Source: Alisma plantago-aquatica
Taxonomy: Eukaryota > Streptophyta > Magnoliopsida > Alismatales > Alismataceae
Assembly: GCA_963693085.1 (NCBI GenBank)
Contig: OY856411.1
Span: 1,345,971,050-1,346,035,049, forward strand
Direction of reading: 5' to 3'
Length of the DNA stretch: 64,000 nt
Shown piece after piece: positions 22,061 to 34,737 of this stretch. A program made the position numbers and the translations under genes. A model generated the notes under the pieces. It did not search any database. It was not told the origin of the DNA and saw only the letters and a list, made by a program, of their open reading frames with translations. Within the stretch, counting starts at the first letter, position 1. The number at the start of each line of letters is the position of its first letter.

Positions 22061-23480
22061 TCACAACATTGTCATTTCCATATTCCTTTCTAGCTTGAAA
22101 ACCCACTTATTATCTAAGGATTTTGTTCCTTCAGGAAGCTTGCATAACTCATAGGCATGATTTTTCTTCAATGAGTTAATCTCATCTTGAATTGTGCAGC
22201 CACTTATCATTTTCCTGATGAGACTTTGCTTCCTCATAGATTTCTAGCTCCCCCTCTTCTATAATCAATGATCATTCTGAATCAGAGTATCTAGTAGATA
22301 CTCTTTTATCCCTAGTAGACCTTCTCAAATGTGCATCTACTAGATCCACCTATTGGGGTTGCTCCCCCTTCTCAGGAGCCTCCTATTCTTGGATGCCATG
22401 TGCACCAGGATAATCCTCTACCATATCATGAGGGATCTCATTGTCCTCAATCTACTTTGCATCATCAATCTATTGGACTGGAGAGGGAATTGGTGTATCA
22501 ATCATAGAATTGTTTACAAACTACTCAGTCTCTGTATTCAAAGTATCAAAATACATCTAATAATCAAAGAAGATCACATCTTTGCACCTGATCATCTTCT
22601 ACTTTTCTGGGTCACATAGCTTGTAGACAAACTCCTCATCACCATAACCAAGAAAAATACAAGGAGTCGATCTATCATAAAGCTTCTCCTCTACTCCTTA
22701 GGAACATCTACAAATGTCTTGCACCCAAATACTCTAAGGTGAGAGTAAGAAGTTGGCTTACCTGTTAATCAAGTATCAAGTAGTATTTACTGCCTCTGAC
22801 TAGAACTCCTTAGGAAGTTTGACATTCTTCATCATGCATCTGACTCTCTCCATAACCATTTTTCTCATCCTTTCAAATAAACCATTGTTTAGTGGGGTTC
22901 CTGGAACTATCTTCTCATAATGAATACTAGATCCTTCACAATAAGATATGCATTCTCTAGAAGTATACTCACCTCCATTGTTAGAGTGAAGACATTTCAA
23001 GTTTTTACCTATCTCCCTCTCAACCATATCATGGAATTTCTTGAAGGTATCAAAGAGTTGATCCTTACTTTATAGACAGTAGACCCACACTTTTATAGAT
23101 GCATCGTCAATAATTGTCACAAATAAATTGTTTCCACCTAAAGAGTTGACTTCCACAAGTCTACAAACATCAGAGTAAATTTTGTCTCAGAGATTAGACT
23201 TCTTCTCACACTGAGTATTGAACTGGAGGCTTTGTTGCTTCCCAAGTAAACAATTTTCACAAGGACTGAGAAGTGCATTTCTTGCATAGGGGGTCAATTC
23301 TTTCTTAGAAAATACTTCTAGTCCTTTATCACTCGTGTGCCCAAGCCATATGTGCCATAAATCTGGGGAGTTGGAGTAGTCCACAATGTTGACACTGTTA
23401 GTGCAGACCTTTATGTTCATCTTATACAAGGTGCAACAAACTTTGCCTCTAGCCACAACCAACTGTCCTTTGGTGATAGT
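22061..23480 (-). pseudogene. Copia integrase with gag-pre-integrase domain
   Basis: 23,187-23,858 (minus) contains LWHIWLGHTSDKGLEVF and CENCLLGKQ, the pre-integrase HHCC zinc site. 22,800-23,027 carries the catalytic core with LHSNNGGEYTS. The second catalytic aspartate expected in SDNGGEY is N here, a G-to-A change. NNGLFERMRK follows in place of the usual N-G-x-x-E-R. The C-terminal region to about 22,061 is broken by stops. Confidence 0.8.
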
Positions 23481-24621
23481 AGTTTTCAAGTCATCAAAAT
23501 GATAGAGAAAGCCCTGAATGTCTATTCCATAGCCAAAGATGATATTATAATCAATGGTAGGAACATGTCTAACATTCTTTAGAAATATGGTATAACCCAA
23601 TTCAGTCTCAATGTACACATCACCAATCCCATGAATCTTTTCATAGGTTTTACTAGTCATCTTTGTCATTCCAAAGTTCCCAAACTTGTAGGAGCAAAAG
23701 AAATGTCTATAAGGAGTGATGTGGTAAGAATAAACAATTCCCAACACCCACTCAGTATTATCATTGATATGTAGACATTGTCCCATGGAAACTCCACATG
23801 TGAGTACCTCTACAACATTTGTAACGACTTTGTCTTTGCTGCTATTGTCATTTGTCACTTTAAGCTTTCCTTCTGAGAATTTTCTTTTGTGTTGTCTGTA
23901 GAATTTCTTTTAAGTGACATGATTTGTTGTACTAACGACAAACCACCTTACTTTTAGACTTTGACATGTCCTTTGACTTTCCTCTATCACCACCCTATCT
24001 AAGACTCTGAGTCCTCTCCCTATTCTCTACAACAAGGGCATGTCAAGTAGATGTCTCTGTTGAGCTATGTCGTCTGGTCTCTTCATTTAGCATGTTATCA
24101 GAAACCAAGTCTAATGTCAACTTCCCATCTAGATAAGAGTTGCTAACAGGACTCACCAGAGTCCCCCAACTATTAGGTAAAGAACCAAGAAGTAGAAGCA
24201 CTTACAACTCATCATCAAGTGACAAACCCATTGTGGTTAATTGATTTACCACACTTTTAAAATTAAGTGCATATAAATATTGTTATCTTCCTTGAACTTG
24301 AGATTCATAAGTTTCTTGATAAGAAATGCTTTGCTCCCTATTGTCTTCCTCTCAGACAACATCAAGCTTCTTCCATAGAGAGTGGGCACTGATCTCATTG
24401 GTGATGTGGTGGAAGACTGACTCATCGACCCATCGACGGATGAGTCTGATGCATTCCCTATCCATATTTTTCTAGTCCTAGTCTTTTGTGTCTACACGCT
24501 TGCTTGCATCTCCCTTGACCAGTTCATATAGATCATTGCAATAGAGAAGATCTTCCATCTTAATCTTCCATGTCGGCTAATTAGACGTCATCAGTTTCAT
24601 CATGTTGTTTGTGTTGTCCAT
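23481..24621 (-). pseudogene. Copia gag and protease region
   Basis: Gag would start at the ATG at 24,621 (MDNTNNMMKLMTSN). It shows the UBN2-type order: TWKIKMEDLL, DRECIRLIRRWVDESVFHHI, SAHSLWKKLD and LLLLGSLPNSWGTLV. The zinc knuckle near 23,930 has lost its pattern. The protease region follows (WVLGIVYSYHITPYRHFF near 23,740), where the usual DSGAS-H site is not preserved. At least five in-frame stops are present, several explicable as TGG-to-TAG. Confidence 0.75.
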
Positions 24622-24643
24622 CTAGTCCATGTAACCCCATAAT

Positions 24644-24657
24644 GCTCTAATACCACT
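24644..24657 (-). other. Copia primer-binding site
   Basis: The minus strand reads AGTGGTATTAGAGC just inside the 5' LTR, one mismatch from the initiator-Met primer site TGGTATCAGAGC. Confidence 0.8.
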
Positions 24658-24770
24658 TGTAGGGGAGAAACTGAGGGGGGAGGTCCGGCCCAATGTATAA
24701 TCCAGTTTAGTATTTATCCCAAAACTAATTGGAATAGGAGGAGTAGCCCAATGTCTTCAAAAGTACATGT
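24658..24770 (-). repeat. Copia 5' LTR remnant
   Basis: TGTAGGGGAGAAACTGAGGG and the following 90 bp match the first part of the LTR at 20,005. Similarity is lost near 24,770, so roughly 530 bp of the LTR is gone. 24,771-24,898 is 128 bp of unassigned sequence. Confidence 0.7.
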
Positions 24771-24898
24771 TTTCTTTCAATCAATGGTCCATATATGTTG
24801 CGTTGGTATTACATATTATATCTGGATTAACTAGTAGACACCAGAACTATATGCTTGAGTTGTTTAGTAAATGTGTAGTTCGTAGTATCTATAACTAT

Positions 24899-25923
24899 AT
24901 GTGTCGGTGCAATAGACCTCTATTGTACTGGTGGTACTGACAACCTAGGCTCCTTAAAGCCACCTGATGACTGTCTCTGGTATTCAGTTGGCCTCTTCTT
25001 GGCACTCTTATCTTGCTTCTCAACCACATACCTCTCTATCCTTTGAACCGACTCCACAAAAGTAGCAAAATTCTCTATGCTCTCTAGGGTTGTTGTTGGC
25101 ATCATCAACTCCGTACTCAACCCTTTCTTAAAGCATCTCATCCTCTCCTATTCTGTCACGTCCACGTGAGGACATAACCTCAACAACTCCATAAACCTTG
25201 CTTCATACTTATTGATCATCATGGATCCTTGTCAGATCCTCTCAAACTGACTAATCTTCTCATTAAGGTATGTCTAAGAGAAGTACCGACTAATAAACTC
25301 ACATCAAAATTCCTCCCAATTGATCACAAAACCTGGCCTATTTTCCTCCTTTATGGCCCATCAATGGCCAACACTCCCCTTCAAAAGGTATACATCGTGC
25401 TTCACCTTATCAGCCTCTAGGATGCTAAGGATCTTGAAGGCTTTCTCTAGTTCTATTAGCCAAAGATCTGCATCCGCTGGATCCATCATACTCGTGTATT
25501 CCACCACTGCAACTCACCTCAACCGCTCAAATGTCTTCCCCAAGACCAAAGATTCCATATTGGGGACTTCTGCTTTCGCTTGAGGAATGAACATTCTATC
25601 CATCATATGTTTAATTGTGGCCATAAACTATCCAAAGATGGGATGAAAAGTGGGATTGGCCATCACTGTAGGGTCTATCTGGGGCATCTCATGTTCTCTC
25701 TCCTCATCAACCTTCCTCCTTGCACCCTCACCTGGTGCAACAACACCACTCTCAGCAACATTTTCTTCATGTTTTCTATTCATCTTTTCAACTCTTCTTC
25801 TTCTTCTTATGCACAGATAGAAGTCACTATAAGATAGAATGGAGGACACTAGAATAGACACAAATCCTAGTCCTAGGTCCATGTAGACTTAGTGAACCTA
25901 AATCTATGATACCAACCAAACTA
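24899..25923 (-). pseudogene. Gag of the gag-only element, internal copy C (truncated)
   Basis: Gypsy-type Gag, the capsid/nucleocapsid precursor. The likely start is the ATG at 25,783 (MNRKHEENVAESGVV). Retrotrans_gag landmarks follow in shifting frames: PADADLWLIELEKAFKIL near 25,450, YLLKGSVGH near 25,380, EEFxCEFISRYF near 25,300, YEARFMELLRLCPHVDVTE near 25,180 and the KKGLSTELMMP helix at 24,920-25,141. The zinc knuckle is lost because the copy ends at about 24,899. A PBS complement (aaatctatgataccaacc) lies at 25,900-25,917. No protease, RT or integrase is present. Confidence 0.75.
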
Positions 25924-26462
25924 TGACACTCGTTGCTACACAACGCGAGATTACTTAAGCACGGAAACAATACTATACAAGAGGATAAACAAAAAACATT
26001 AAAAATTAAGACCAATTGCAGAAGGCACCAACATTAGAAAACTTACTACATAAAGATCCATAACTTGCCAACTTTATCTACATCTCATAAAATGTCATGC
26101 TTACAACATATTCCACAGACAAAACTATTACACATGATATTTGTTTCACTTGCATATACATATACATCAGCCAACTATATACAACAAAAGGGCACATAAG
26201 CCAAAAACTTGTATCAATAGATCAACAACAAAACACACTGAACTATTCCAAAGACCTGAGTGTACACAGATGACTCTAGGACTCTAACACCAAAAGACCA
26301 ACAAGCCGCACACTCAACCTTATCAGCTACTGATCTTGTTGTTGCTCCTCCTCAGCTGCACAATCACCATCACGTCATGTAAGACCACCTAAAATATGTG
26401 GAAACCCATGGGGCGAGACCAAACTTCCCTGCGAGAGGTATAACTCTCCACCAACACTATTA

Positions 26463-26819
26463 GCTGGACCACCATCTCCTAAGCTGGTGCACAAAGTGTG
26501 ATGCTTAGTCCACCGCGGTCATGACAGATGGGAGTCTAGCTGCTGTAAAAACCATGTGTTGGGGAGAAATCATGGAGAATAGATGTCTTTTCAGGTTTGG
26601 TGCCTGCAAGTCCTAAAATTGGCTAGTTGAGCAACTTTATCTAAGAAAAGACATAAATTACTAAAAGATAATAAACATGGGTTATTTTGGGCATATTAAG
26701 GCTATAGTGACACAAAACCATAAATAAATGCTTAGCATAAATGCATAAATTTGGTTGTTATCAAGAAGCCCCCTCAAAGGGTTTATGAATCAGAAGGATG
26801 GCGAGTTCTTCTCCAAAAG
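26463..26819. other. Foreign filler segment inside LTR1
   Basis: Unlike the other two LTR copies here; both flanks resume homology. No terminal repeats, TSD or frame were found. The cut points are CAACACTATTA on the left and GGAAAACCATGATCAACATG on the right. Confidence 0.5.
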
Positions 26820-27899
26820 ATGGAAAACCATGATCAACATGAACGAAATGGATCATGCAAAATGATCACCATAAACCCTGGGTCATACATCATCATACCA
26901 CATGTAAGGATCTCATCTAAGAGAAAGGAAACCGTGAATAAGGTACCCAAAACAGAACCTAAACTTCCCTTAACCTCTAGGTACATGAACATCATGCATG
27001 TGAAAACTACGGTTAAAGGTCAAAGGAAGATCACTATAACACCAAAATCATCAAAATAGGATATGTGAAATTAGGGTTTTAGATTTCATCAAAACCAAGC
27101 AAGATAACCACTACCAAACAAGTTCTAGAGATTATCATCATCTAATATCATGTTAGGGAAATGTTTTAAAGAGAGAATACAGTAGCTTGCATGTATGAAA
27201 GAGTGCAAGTAATAAAGAGGGAAAAGAGTTATATAACCCACCTTAAGATGATCACCACCAAGAGTACCAAACTCCAAGATCAAGAGCCCCAAGCACATGA
27301 TCCAAGGGTTGAAGAAGATTCACTAAAAGCTCCACACTCAGACATAAGAGCACCTCAAGAAGGAGAAGACACCAAGATCAAATCTAGCCCAAAGAATAAA
27401 GCAAAGAATATCTTGGCCAAACTAAAAGAGAAAGGGGTGGAAAGAGAGGAATATGAAGGTAGGAGATCAAAGGAACATCAACTTAGAAGACAAACACTTA
27501 CCAAGGATGTAAGATGAGATCAGATCACCACCACCACCACATGTAAGAGGAGATTGATCCTCCAAGATCCAAGGACGAACCTTCTTGCTCCACCAAGCGC
27601 CAAGAATAAGCAAAGGAGGAGGAAGAAGATAGATGGCCAAAAGAGTTGCAAACAAGGAAAGATAAGGGGTTATATAGATGAAGGATGAGAGAGAGAAAAA
27701 GGGTGAGGTGACAACACACTAAGGGACCCAAGGGACAGTTGCCCTCACAAAAGACCAACATGCACCCACATGCAACCACATAAACATGACATGCAAGACA
27801 TGATGATACACTCTAGGTAGTGTCTCGACCACCATGTCATCCCCCATGGAAACAGTTGTGGCCATCCTAGGGTACACCTCCCATGGTCGCCACACCACA

Positions 27900-27904
27900 T
27901 GCAA
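27900..27904. repeat. TSD of the LARD-like element, left (TGCAA)
   Basis: TGCAA here and TGCTA at 39,172-39,176 agree at four of five bases. Confidence 0.5.
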
Positions 27905-30268
27905 TGTAATGGCCACATTTGTGCTTAATTGGTAAAGTAGGGTTTACCTGAATGATTACATGCTTGATTAGATTGAACATCGTTTAGACTTGATTAATGA
28001 TAGTAGATCAATTGTGATGTTTCAAACCTAAGAAGAAACTCTAAGTATGATTTTAGTTTACAGAATTAGGGTTTGAGAAATGTAAACCCTAATCAGAAAA
28101 AATTAGGGTTTTGATAGTACATGAATATGGAATTTGATCAGGATAGCAGTATGATAAATGATTTTTCATATTTTCTACAAATTTTTTTATTTAATTAAAT
28201 TTTGGATATGAAATGGGTAACTCAATCATGCATATTGGAGAAAAAATTCAGAATATTTGAGTGTTCTTTGAATGTGGTTCTCGGTCGAACTATACTTTAA
28301 CCAAAATGCTGACATAGTGCTTTTCAGTAGTGTAGTGTTTTATTTTTATTTATTTATTGGTAATTCAAAATAATTTGAAATTTTAACTGGAGATCTGAAA
28401 CTCAATCATAAACAACATGTATAGCTTTCATAATTTTTGGATGCGTTTAGACCTTACAAGTAGATGAATTACGGTAATATTTTTATGACAAAAAATTCAA
28501 CTAAAACAAGAAAAAGTATAGAGAGGGGTCAATGTGCAATTGACACAAGCAACTCAATTGATCTATATGGTCAACCTAGCACACAAGGAGCTCTCATAAT
28601 TTGTGATTCAATCCAGATAAATGAAATCCTAGAGAGAGAGGGAGAGTTAGGGTTTGAAAGGAGAAAGTGATGGAGATGCTGACCTAGGGTTTTGCGGTCC
28701 AAGGAATGATGAAATCATGTAAGTTTAGCTTCTTTGCATAGCCTTTCATGATGAATCTTATCTCACATGTCAAGATTTCGTCCCTCCTCTGATTTGATTT
28801 GAAATGGTGTCAAAACTTTCCCTTTTCTCTCTCTTTCTTCATAATCCCTCATTTCTAGGGTTTACGAGTTGAAAGGAAGAAGAACCAGGTGAATTGCTAG
28901 GGATTTGATATGATATTGAGATTTTTAGGGATGATATACATGTTATATTATAAACTTCAAATAAATAGACATGGTACCATAGAGATACCACAGTCAAGTA
29001 TAAGTAAGGGAAAAGATATAATATAGTAAGAGCTTTCTAAGAAAAATAAAATAATAGACTTAAGAGCCCTGAACATCGTAGATTCCCTACAAATGTCTGC
29101 ATTATAGGGAGGAAACGATCCACCTTAGAAGTGACAAGTATACGGGGATCGGATCGCACCCACAGAGTGTGCGGGGAAACGAAGCCCTTGAGTAAGTCTC
29201 CTAAGAGAAGATAGGTTACCCAACATGAACCGGAGATCTCGGTGTAACCCAGAGGTACCCACAGAGCGTACCAAGATGAGGCCCACAGAGCGTCTCAGAC
29301 CCTCTGCCTGTTTACTCAACCTAGAAGGAGAGGTCTAGTTAAAGGCCAGCTATTTAGCTGCCTTAGTCAGACGTGACAGTTTGAGTCAAGCAGACCCAGA
29401 TTCAGTTCTAGGCTTAGCTTCTCGGGTTTTAAGCTAAGTCTTGTACGGTGAGATTGTAGTTTTCTATGAGTCTTCATATGTAGAGTACACTGCATATGAC
29501 CAGGGCATAAGATAAAATATGTTCATATAGGTTTAAAGAGTTTCTTATAAGTAAGAAAGGCTAAGAAAGATTCGAGTATAGTTTCCCAACAATTATTCTT
29601 TGTATGTTTCTAAATTATTAGTTCTCATTGAAATTAATCAAGCATGCTCATATATTGATTTACTCTTGTTGATATCTAGAGTATCCTTCCATATTTATGA
29701 TTATCAATGATTAATCTCTTTGAAGCTTACTGTTCTTATAATTGATATCAGTTGCTCAAAAGTATATCTATAATTATATCAGTGCTTTAGACTGTTTCTT
29801 TGAAGTGCTCATTCACTGAGCGAGTAGGCTCACCCATTTACTCACAAATTTTAGGGAAACCACGTGGACTTGAAAAAGGTCAAAGCATTAGAGTAGATCT
29901 ACCACATGAGTTAAGTATGAGATTAGTTAAGTTCAGTCGGTCCCTGCCACTCTAGGTCCTAGTATAGATGTGAGAGTGTTGTAAGTAATGTTTTGTATCT
30001 TTGTTTCCTTAATAAGAGAGAATGTATCTGATTATTATGTCGTATGTACCTCAGAATGAATGTATGGATGTGTATCGTTTATGTTGAGATCATATTAAAG
30101 AAATAAATGTTTAGATTCCCTTGTGAAGTTAGTTTATGTGGTTCAATGCGAGAAAGCAAAGAGTTTGAAAAAGAAGAAAACGTTAATTGTGATCTTTATA
30201 TTACTTTAAATCCTCAATTTATGCCCTAATCTCATGATTAATGGTAATTGTGAGATCAGAGTGTCACA
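27905..30268 (+). repeat. LARD-like element 5' LTR (2,364 bp)
   Basis: Collinear with 35,744-39,171 except that about 1.06 kb present in the 3' LTR (36,770-37,832) is absent after 28,937, with a few bases of shared sequence at the cut. It contains three CCCACAGAG(T/C)GT words (29,159-29,290) and an 8-bp hairpin CTTAGCTT/AAGCTAAG near 29,415-29,442. The frames at 28,464-28,670 and 29,125-29,319 have no domain. Confidence 0.75.
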
Positions 30269-30270
30269 AC

Positions 30271-30284
30271 TTGGTAAGAGAGCC
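30271..30284 (+). other. LARD-like element primer-binding site
   Basis: TTGGTAAGAGAGCC two bases after the LTR end resembles the initiator-Met site TTGGTATCAGAGCC with two mismatches. Confidence 0.6.
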
Positions 30285-33200
30285 TAGGTTGAGTTGTCAG
30301 GGACCATTAAGTTAGTAAGTTAGTGTCATAAGTGTGGTAGATAGGAGATTTTATGGTGTTAGCTCTGGGGATTTGAGTAGTTGGATATCCTATCCCGACA
30401 TCTGAGTACTTGGATCAACTAGTATCAAGCTACTATATCTATTCTTTCATGTATACCCTGGCCAGGTATACAGTGGAAGGATGGTATAGAGAGGAACCCT
30501 AGAAATATTAGGGTTAGAAACAAGATAAGTAACATGAATTAAGAGCATAAATAAAAAATGAGATAGAACTTTCATTTCATATTGTTGTTTTATTGGAGAT
30601 GAATAGAAAAGCTCTTATATGTTTGAATTCAGATATTCAGTATTTTGAAATATATATGGGTCTTTAAGATTTGTTGTACACAATGCAATTATAGCATTTA
30701 TTGATTACATTCTTTATATCAAGTAGACTAGAAATGATCTTTGAATGAGCTTTCCTAAGTGGATAAGTTTTCTTCCACACATTTGAGATGAATAGGAGTT
30801 GAGTAATCCTGAGTAGCTCTTGGCTTCAGGACTACAGGTTCAGCCTCATCCGGATGGAAGGGTGCGTTACTGGGATCTAATGAATGCTATTAAAAATATA
30901 ATAACAGTATACTCTAAATAATTTAGACACACATCATAGAGAGAATGTACATCCATAAGATGTTGAAACATATGGGAAAGATTAGAATAGCTAAGAATCA
31001 GTTGGAACTAATATCTGAGATCCAACCTTGGGGCCTCATATGAGAAACCTTTAATTGGGAATAAAGGAACACGACATAAGGTTCAAATTAAGTTTAATTA
31101 TTAGTATTATATGAACTCTAAATATGAAATATGGAAAAGATATTAGAAAAGTATGTAAGGGGCCAAGATAGTAAGAATCAATCATGAGGAATGGATTATA
31201 TAACCGAGTACAATGTTTTTATGTACTCCAAAGCAAATGGAAAATAGAAGAAAAGAGTTAAGTATACGATAAGTACATAGAAGTGAAGAGTCTTCAGAAG
31301 AGTTAAAGTGAAGAGAACTAGATGAGTATGTAAAACATAAGAATAGGATAAGAAACTTAGTTGAAATAAAGAGAAATGTTGGAAATAATGAGCTTGATTA
31401 AGGAATGAGGGTTATGATATAATTGAGAGCATGGAATGTATACCTTTATTAATAAGTTTAATACATTCATACTTATTGCCTATGGATTCTAAGTCTCTAT
31501 AGAACTACAAACTAGTTTCTAAAAGAAAAACAAAAGTGTAGCTAAATAAATGAATAAGTCATACAAAGGTAGACTATATTCAGGAAGGAAAAACTAGATT
31601 GAAAGAGAAACTATGTTTCACCCATGCATGAGGCGTTTGATTTAAAATGAAGGATATGTAATGTATTAAACATGAGGTGATACTAGTAGAGAGATTATTG
31701 ATTTAGAATATCAACTTCACATTAGTAGAAAGATATAAAGAAATATATGCAACATGGTATACACGATCATACACATAAAAGAAGCAACATGATCATAAGA
31801 GAAAACTAGAAGTTAAAGATGACATGCGGAATAGTAGTATATGGTAAGGGGATTATGGAAAGTAAAGAATGGTATGAAACATAATGGAGTAATATAGATT
31901 ATAAAAGAAAGAGGTTGTGAGATTCAAGAAAGTGCTAATTAGTCAAGTATCTTTGTTGATAATTAATTAAACCTATACACAAGAAATGTATTAATGGAAT
32001 GTTTGAAGATAAGAATTCTAAGTCTCAAAATTATCTTCTCTTTCACATCTTCCTTATTGAGAGAAATATGGGAATGAAGTGATAAGAAAATGAATCATAC
32101 ATGATAATAACCACCATGGTATAGACATATAGTGAATTTAATAATGACACACAATATGATGATGAAACCCTAGAAGGGTAAATTGAGAATGTAATCTATC
32201 TGAATGACCAAGTAAGAGAAAGGAAATTCAGTTGATAAGATAGGGAAGACTTCAGTAAAACTTGTGAGATCCAAAATTTGAATTTCAAATTATGGGAGTA
32301 TTGTCACATCATAATAATGTAATGCTTCTGATAAGGACCAGACCCTAGAATGTTTAGAGTTGTAGTAGTGTAAGGGATGTCACTAGTGATTTGTCTTGAA
32401 TACTAGCATCTCTATAAAATAATATTATGGGATTTGCACTATGAGAAGTATACTAGCACTGATAGTAATCTAGGGTTTAAAGGTAGCTAATATGAAAGGT
32501 AGATAAACAATATGGAAATGATTCAAAGAAAAGAGTAAGATATAAATTTGAAATGTAACAAGTGTGTTTCGAATAAAAGGAGAAATACAATATGAATGAA
32601 GTGTGATATGAAATACATTCTTGCAGTTATAACAAGAATGATGAATAATCTATTTGTACCTTGTAAGTTTAAATTTTAGGAATGCTTAATCTACATGATT
32701 AAAATGAGAAGGATAAGTAGCAAAAAGTAAGTAGTAGTGAATGAGGAGAGAGATAAGAGATAACAATGGCTTTTAGTAATATGTGAATTTGTTTTTAGAA
32801 GTATAATTTGATGAAGGTATATTAAGAGTTGTAAATTGGTTCTACATATGATTTCAGTGTACATGTGCAAGCAATATGCTAATTAAAGGTGTCTGAAAGT
32901 TGTAGCCATTCATACCAGTAATCCATCTTAGTATTGTACAATTGTGGTATGGTGATATGGATTGAATAATGATGGAACAAAAGAAGGGTTACCCTGAATA
33001 AGGTAGTCTTACCTATTCACTCATATGAATAGAAGGGATGATAACCATATTGTATTGATATGTAACCCTAATGAGGTATAGCTTGTTATACCTAGCTTTA
33101 ATATAACTAAGTGATGGTAATTGGGTATGAATAGTCCTTGAATGACTGATACAATCATGGAGTACTTTGTAACTGTTGTTGAAATGGTAGCATGCTATAA

Positions 33201-33757
33201 CCCGATGGTTACACCTTGAATTATGTTTGGATTCATACTTGAGAATAATATGGAATGTGATGGTAATGCTTCACCTTATGCATCCATGATGCGATGGGGA
33301 TGTCGTGAGTAGTATTGTACAATTGTTGTTGAATCTAGTCTTCCAACTCATGATTGTTTTTCTATTTGAGTAGCACAATAGTAATATTCAAAACAACATA
33401 GTGAACCCTCTTTTGTGACTCAGAGGTAATATAAAACAATAGTACATATTGAGCTGAATGAATTGAGATGGATGGATCAGATTATCAATGTTGAAGTAAC
33501 ACCTCAAGAGTATAAAAAAATATTGAAATGGTTGTTTCTCTCTCTCTGTTATGATTGATTGTGGCATAGATAATTTGTTTGTTGTCATTGAGAACTATTT
33601 CAAACACGTTGTGATTAGAAAAGAAATGAAGGACTTAATGTTGAAAATTTTAGGAATGTAATGACATGTAAGATTTTAGAAGATTAAAATAAACTTTGAA
33701 TATACTTTGTTTGCATATTTATGTTTCGGGGATGAAACTTTTTAAGGGGGTGAGAAT
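30285..33757 (+). other. LARD-like element non-coding internal region
   Basis: About 3.5 kb of A-rich DNA with dense stops in all frames and no gag or pol motif visible. The final 20 bp are the polypurine tract (33,737-33,757). The last 980 bp (from about 32,775) are repeated at 34,738-35,743. Confidence 0.65.
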
Positions 33758-34737
33758 TGTAATGACCACATTTGTGCTTAATTGTAAACTAGGGTTTACC
33801 TGAATAATTACATGCTTGATTAGATTGAACATTGTTTAGACTTGATTAATGATAGTAGATCAATTGTGATGTTTCAAACCTAAGAAGAAACTCTAACTAT
33901 GATTTTAGTTTGAATTATTAGGGTTTGAGAAATGTAAACACTAATCGACAAAAATTAGGATTTAATAATACATGAATATGGAATTTGATCAGGATAGAAG
34001 TGTGATAAATGATTTTTCATATTTTCTAAAAATTTTGTATTTTTTTGAATTTTGGATATGATATGGGTAACTAAATCATGCATATTAGAGAAACATTTCA
34101 GAATATTTGAGTGTTCTTTGAATGTGGTTCTCGGTCGAACTATACTTTGACCAAAATGTTGATAGAGTGCTTTTCAGTAGTGTAGTGTTTTATTTTTATT
34201 TATTTATTGGAAACTCAAAATGATATGAAATTTTAACTAAATATCTGAAGCTCAATCATAAACAACATGTAAAATTTTCATAATTTTTGGATGTGTTTAG
34301 ACCTTATCAATAGACGAATTATAGTAATATATTTATGATAGAAAATTCAGATGAAATAAGAAAAAGTATAGTGAGGGGTCAATGTGCAATTGACCCAAGT
34401 AGCTCAATTGCTCTATATGGTCAACCTAACACACAAGGAGCGCTCATAATTTGTGATTCAATCCAGAGAAATGAAATCCTAGAGAGAGAGAGGGAGAGTT
34501 AGGGTTTGAGAGGAGAAAGTGATGGAGATGCTGACCTAGGGTTTTGCGGTCTGAGGAATGATGAAATCATGTACGTTTAGCTTCTTTGCAGAGCCTTTCA
34601 TGGTGAATCTTCTCTCACATGTCAAGATTCCATCGCTCCTCTGATTTGATCCGAAATGGTGTTAGAACTTTCCCTTTTCCCACTCTTTCTTCATAATCCC
34701 TCATTTCTAGGGTTTCCGAGTTGAAAGGAAGAAGAAT
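33758..34737 (+). repeat. Extra partial LTR (first copy of the tandem duplication)
   Basis: Starts TGTAATGACCACATTTGTGC like a true LTR but stops after about 980 bp at GAAGAAGAATCG. There it joins directly to internal sequence (TTTGTAATATGTGAATTTG). The full LTR continues past this point at 36,727. Confidence 0.75.

Larger units (their letters stand above)
20005..24770 (-). mobile_element. Copia (Tork/Tnt1-type) retrotransposon, truncated at its 5' LTR
   Basis: Minus-strand element with the Copia domain order: gag, zinc knuckle, gag-pre-integrase, integrase, RT, RNase H. The left end is a complete 3' LTR followed by a PPT; the right end has a PBS complement and the first 110 bp (plus coordinates) of the 5' LTR. 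The rest of that LTR is missing where the sequence approaches the gag-only block. Stops and frameshifts occur in every domain, so it is inactive. Domain sequences resemble Tnt1/Tork-lineage elements; lineage is inferred. Confidence 0.85.
25924..27904 (-). repeat. LTR1 of the gag-only chain, first part
   Basis: Begins TGACACTCGTTGCT and parallels LTR2 to about 26,462, then again from about 26,820 to 27,904. The intervening 358 bp are unrelated to LTR2/LTR3 and replace about 2.2 kb of LTR. A minus-strand TATA box (TATATAA) lies at 27,670-27,677 at the same place as in LTR2 and LTR3. The LARD-like element interrupts the LTR at 27,905. Confidence 0.7.

Noticed and set aside
24899..25923. Gag copy C considered as a domesticated host gag gene
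   Set aside because: Multiple stops and frameshifts, a truncated zinc knuckle and a PBS/LTR directly upstream show it is an element relic.
27191..27517. Lysine-rich 108-codon frame, also at 61,300-61,584
   Set aside because: Present in the LTR copies antisense to the gag-only element and broken in LTR2; repetition comes from the LTR, not from a gene family.
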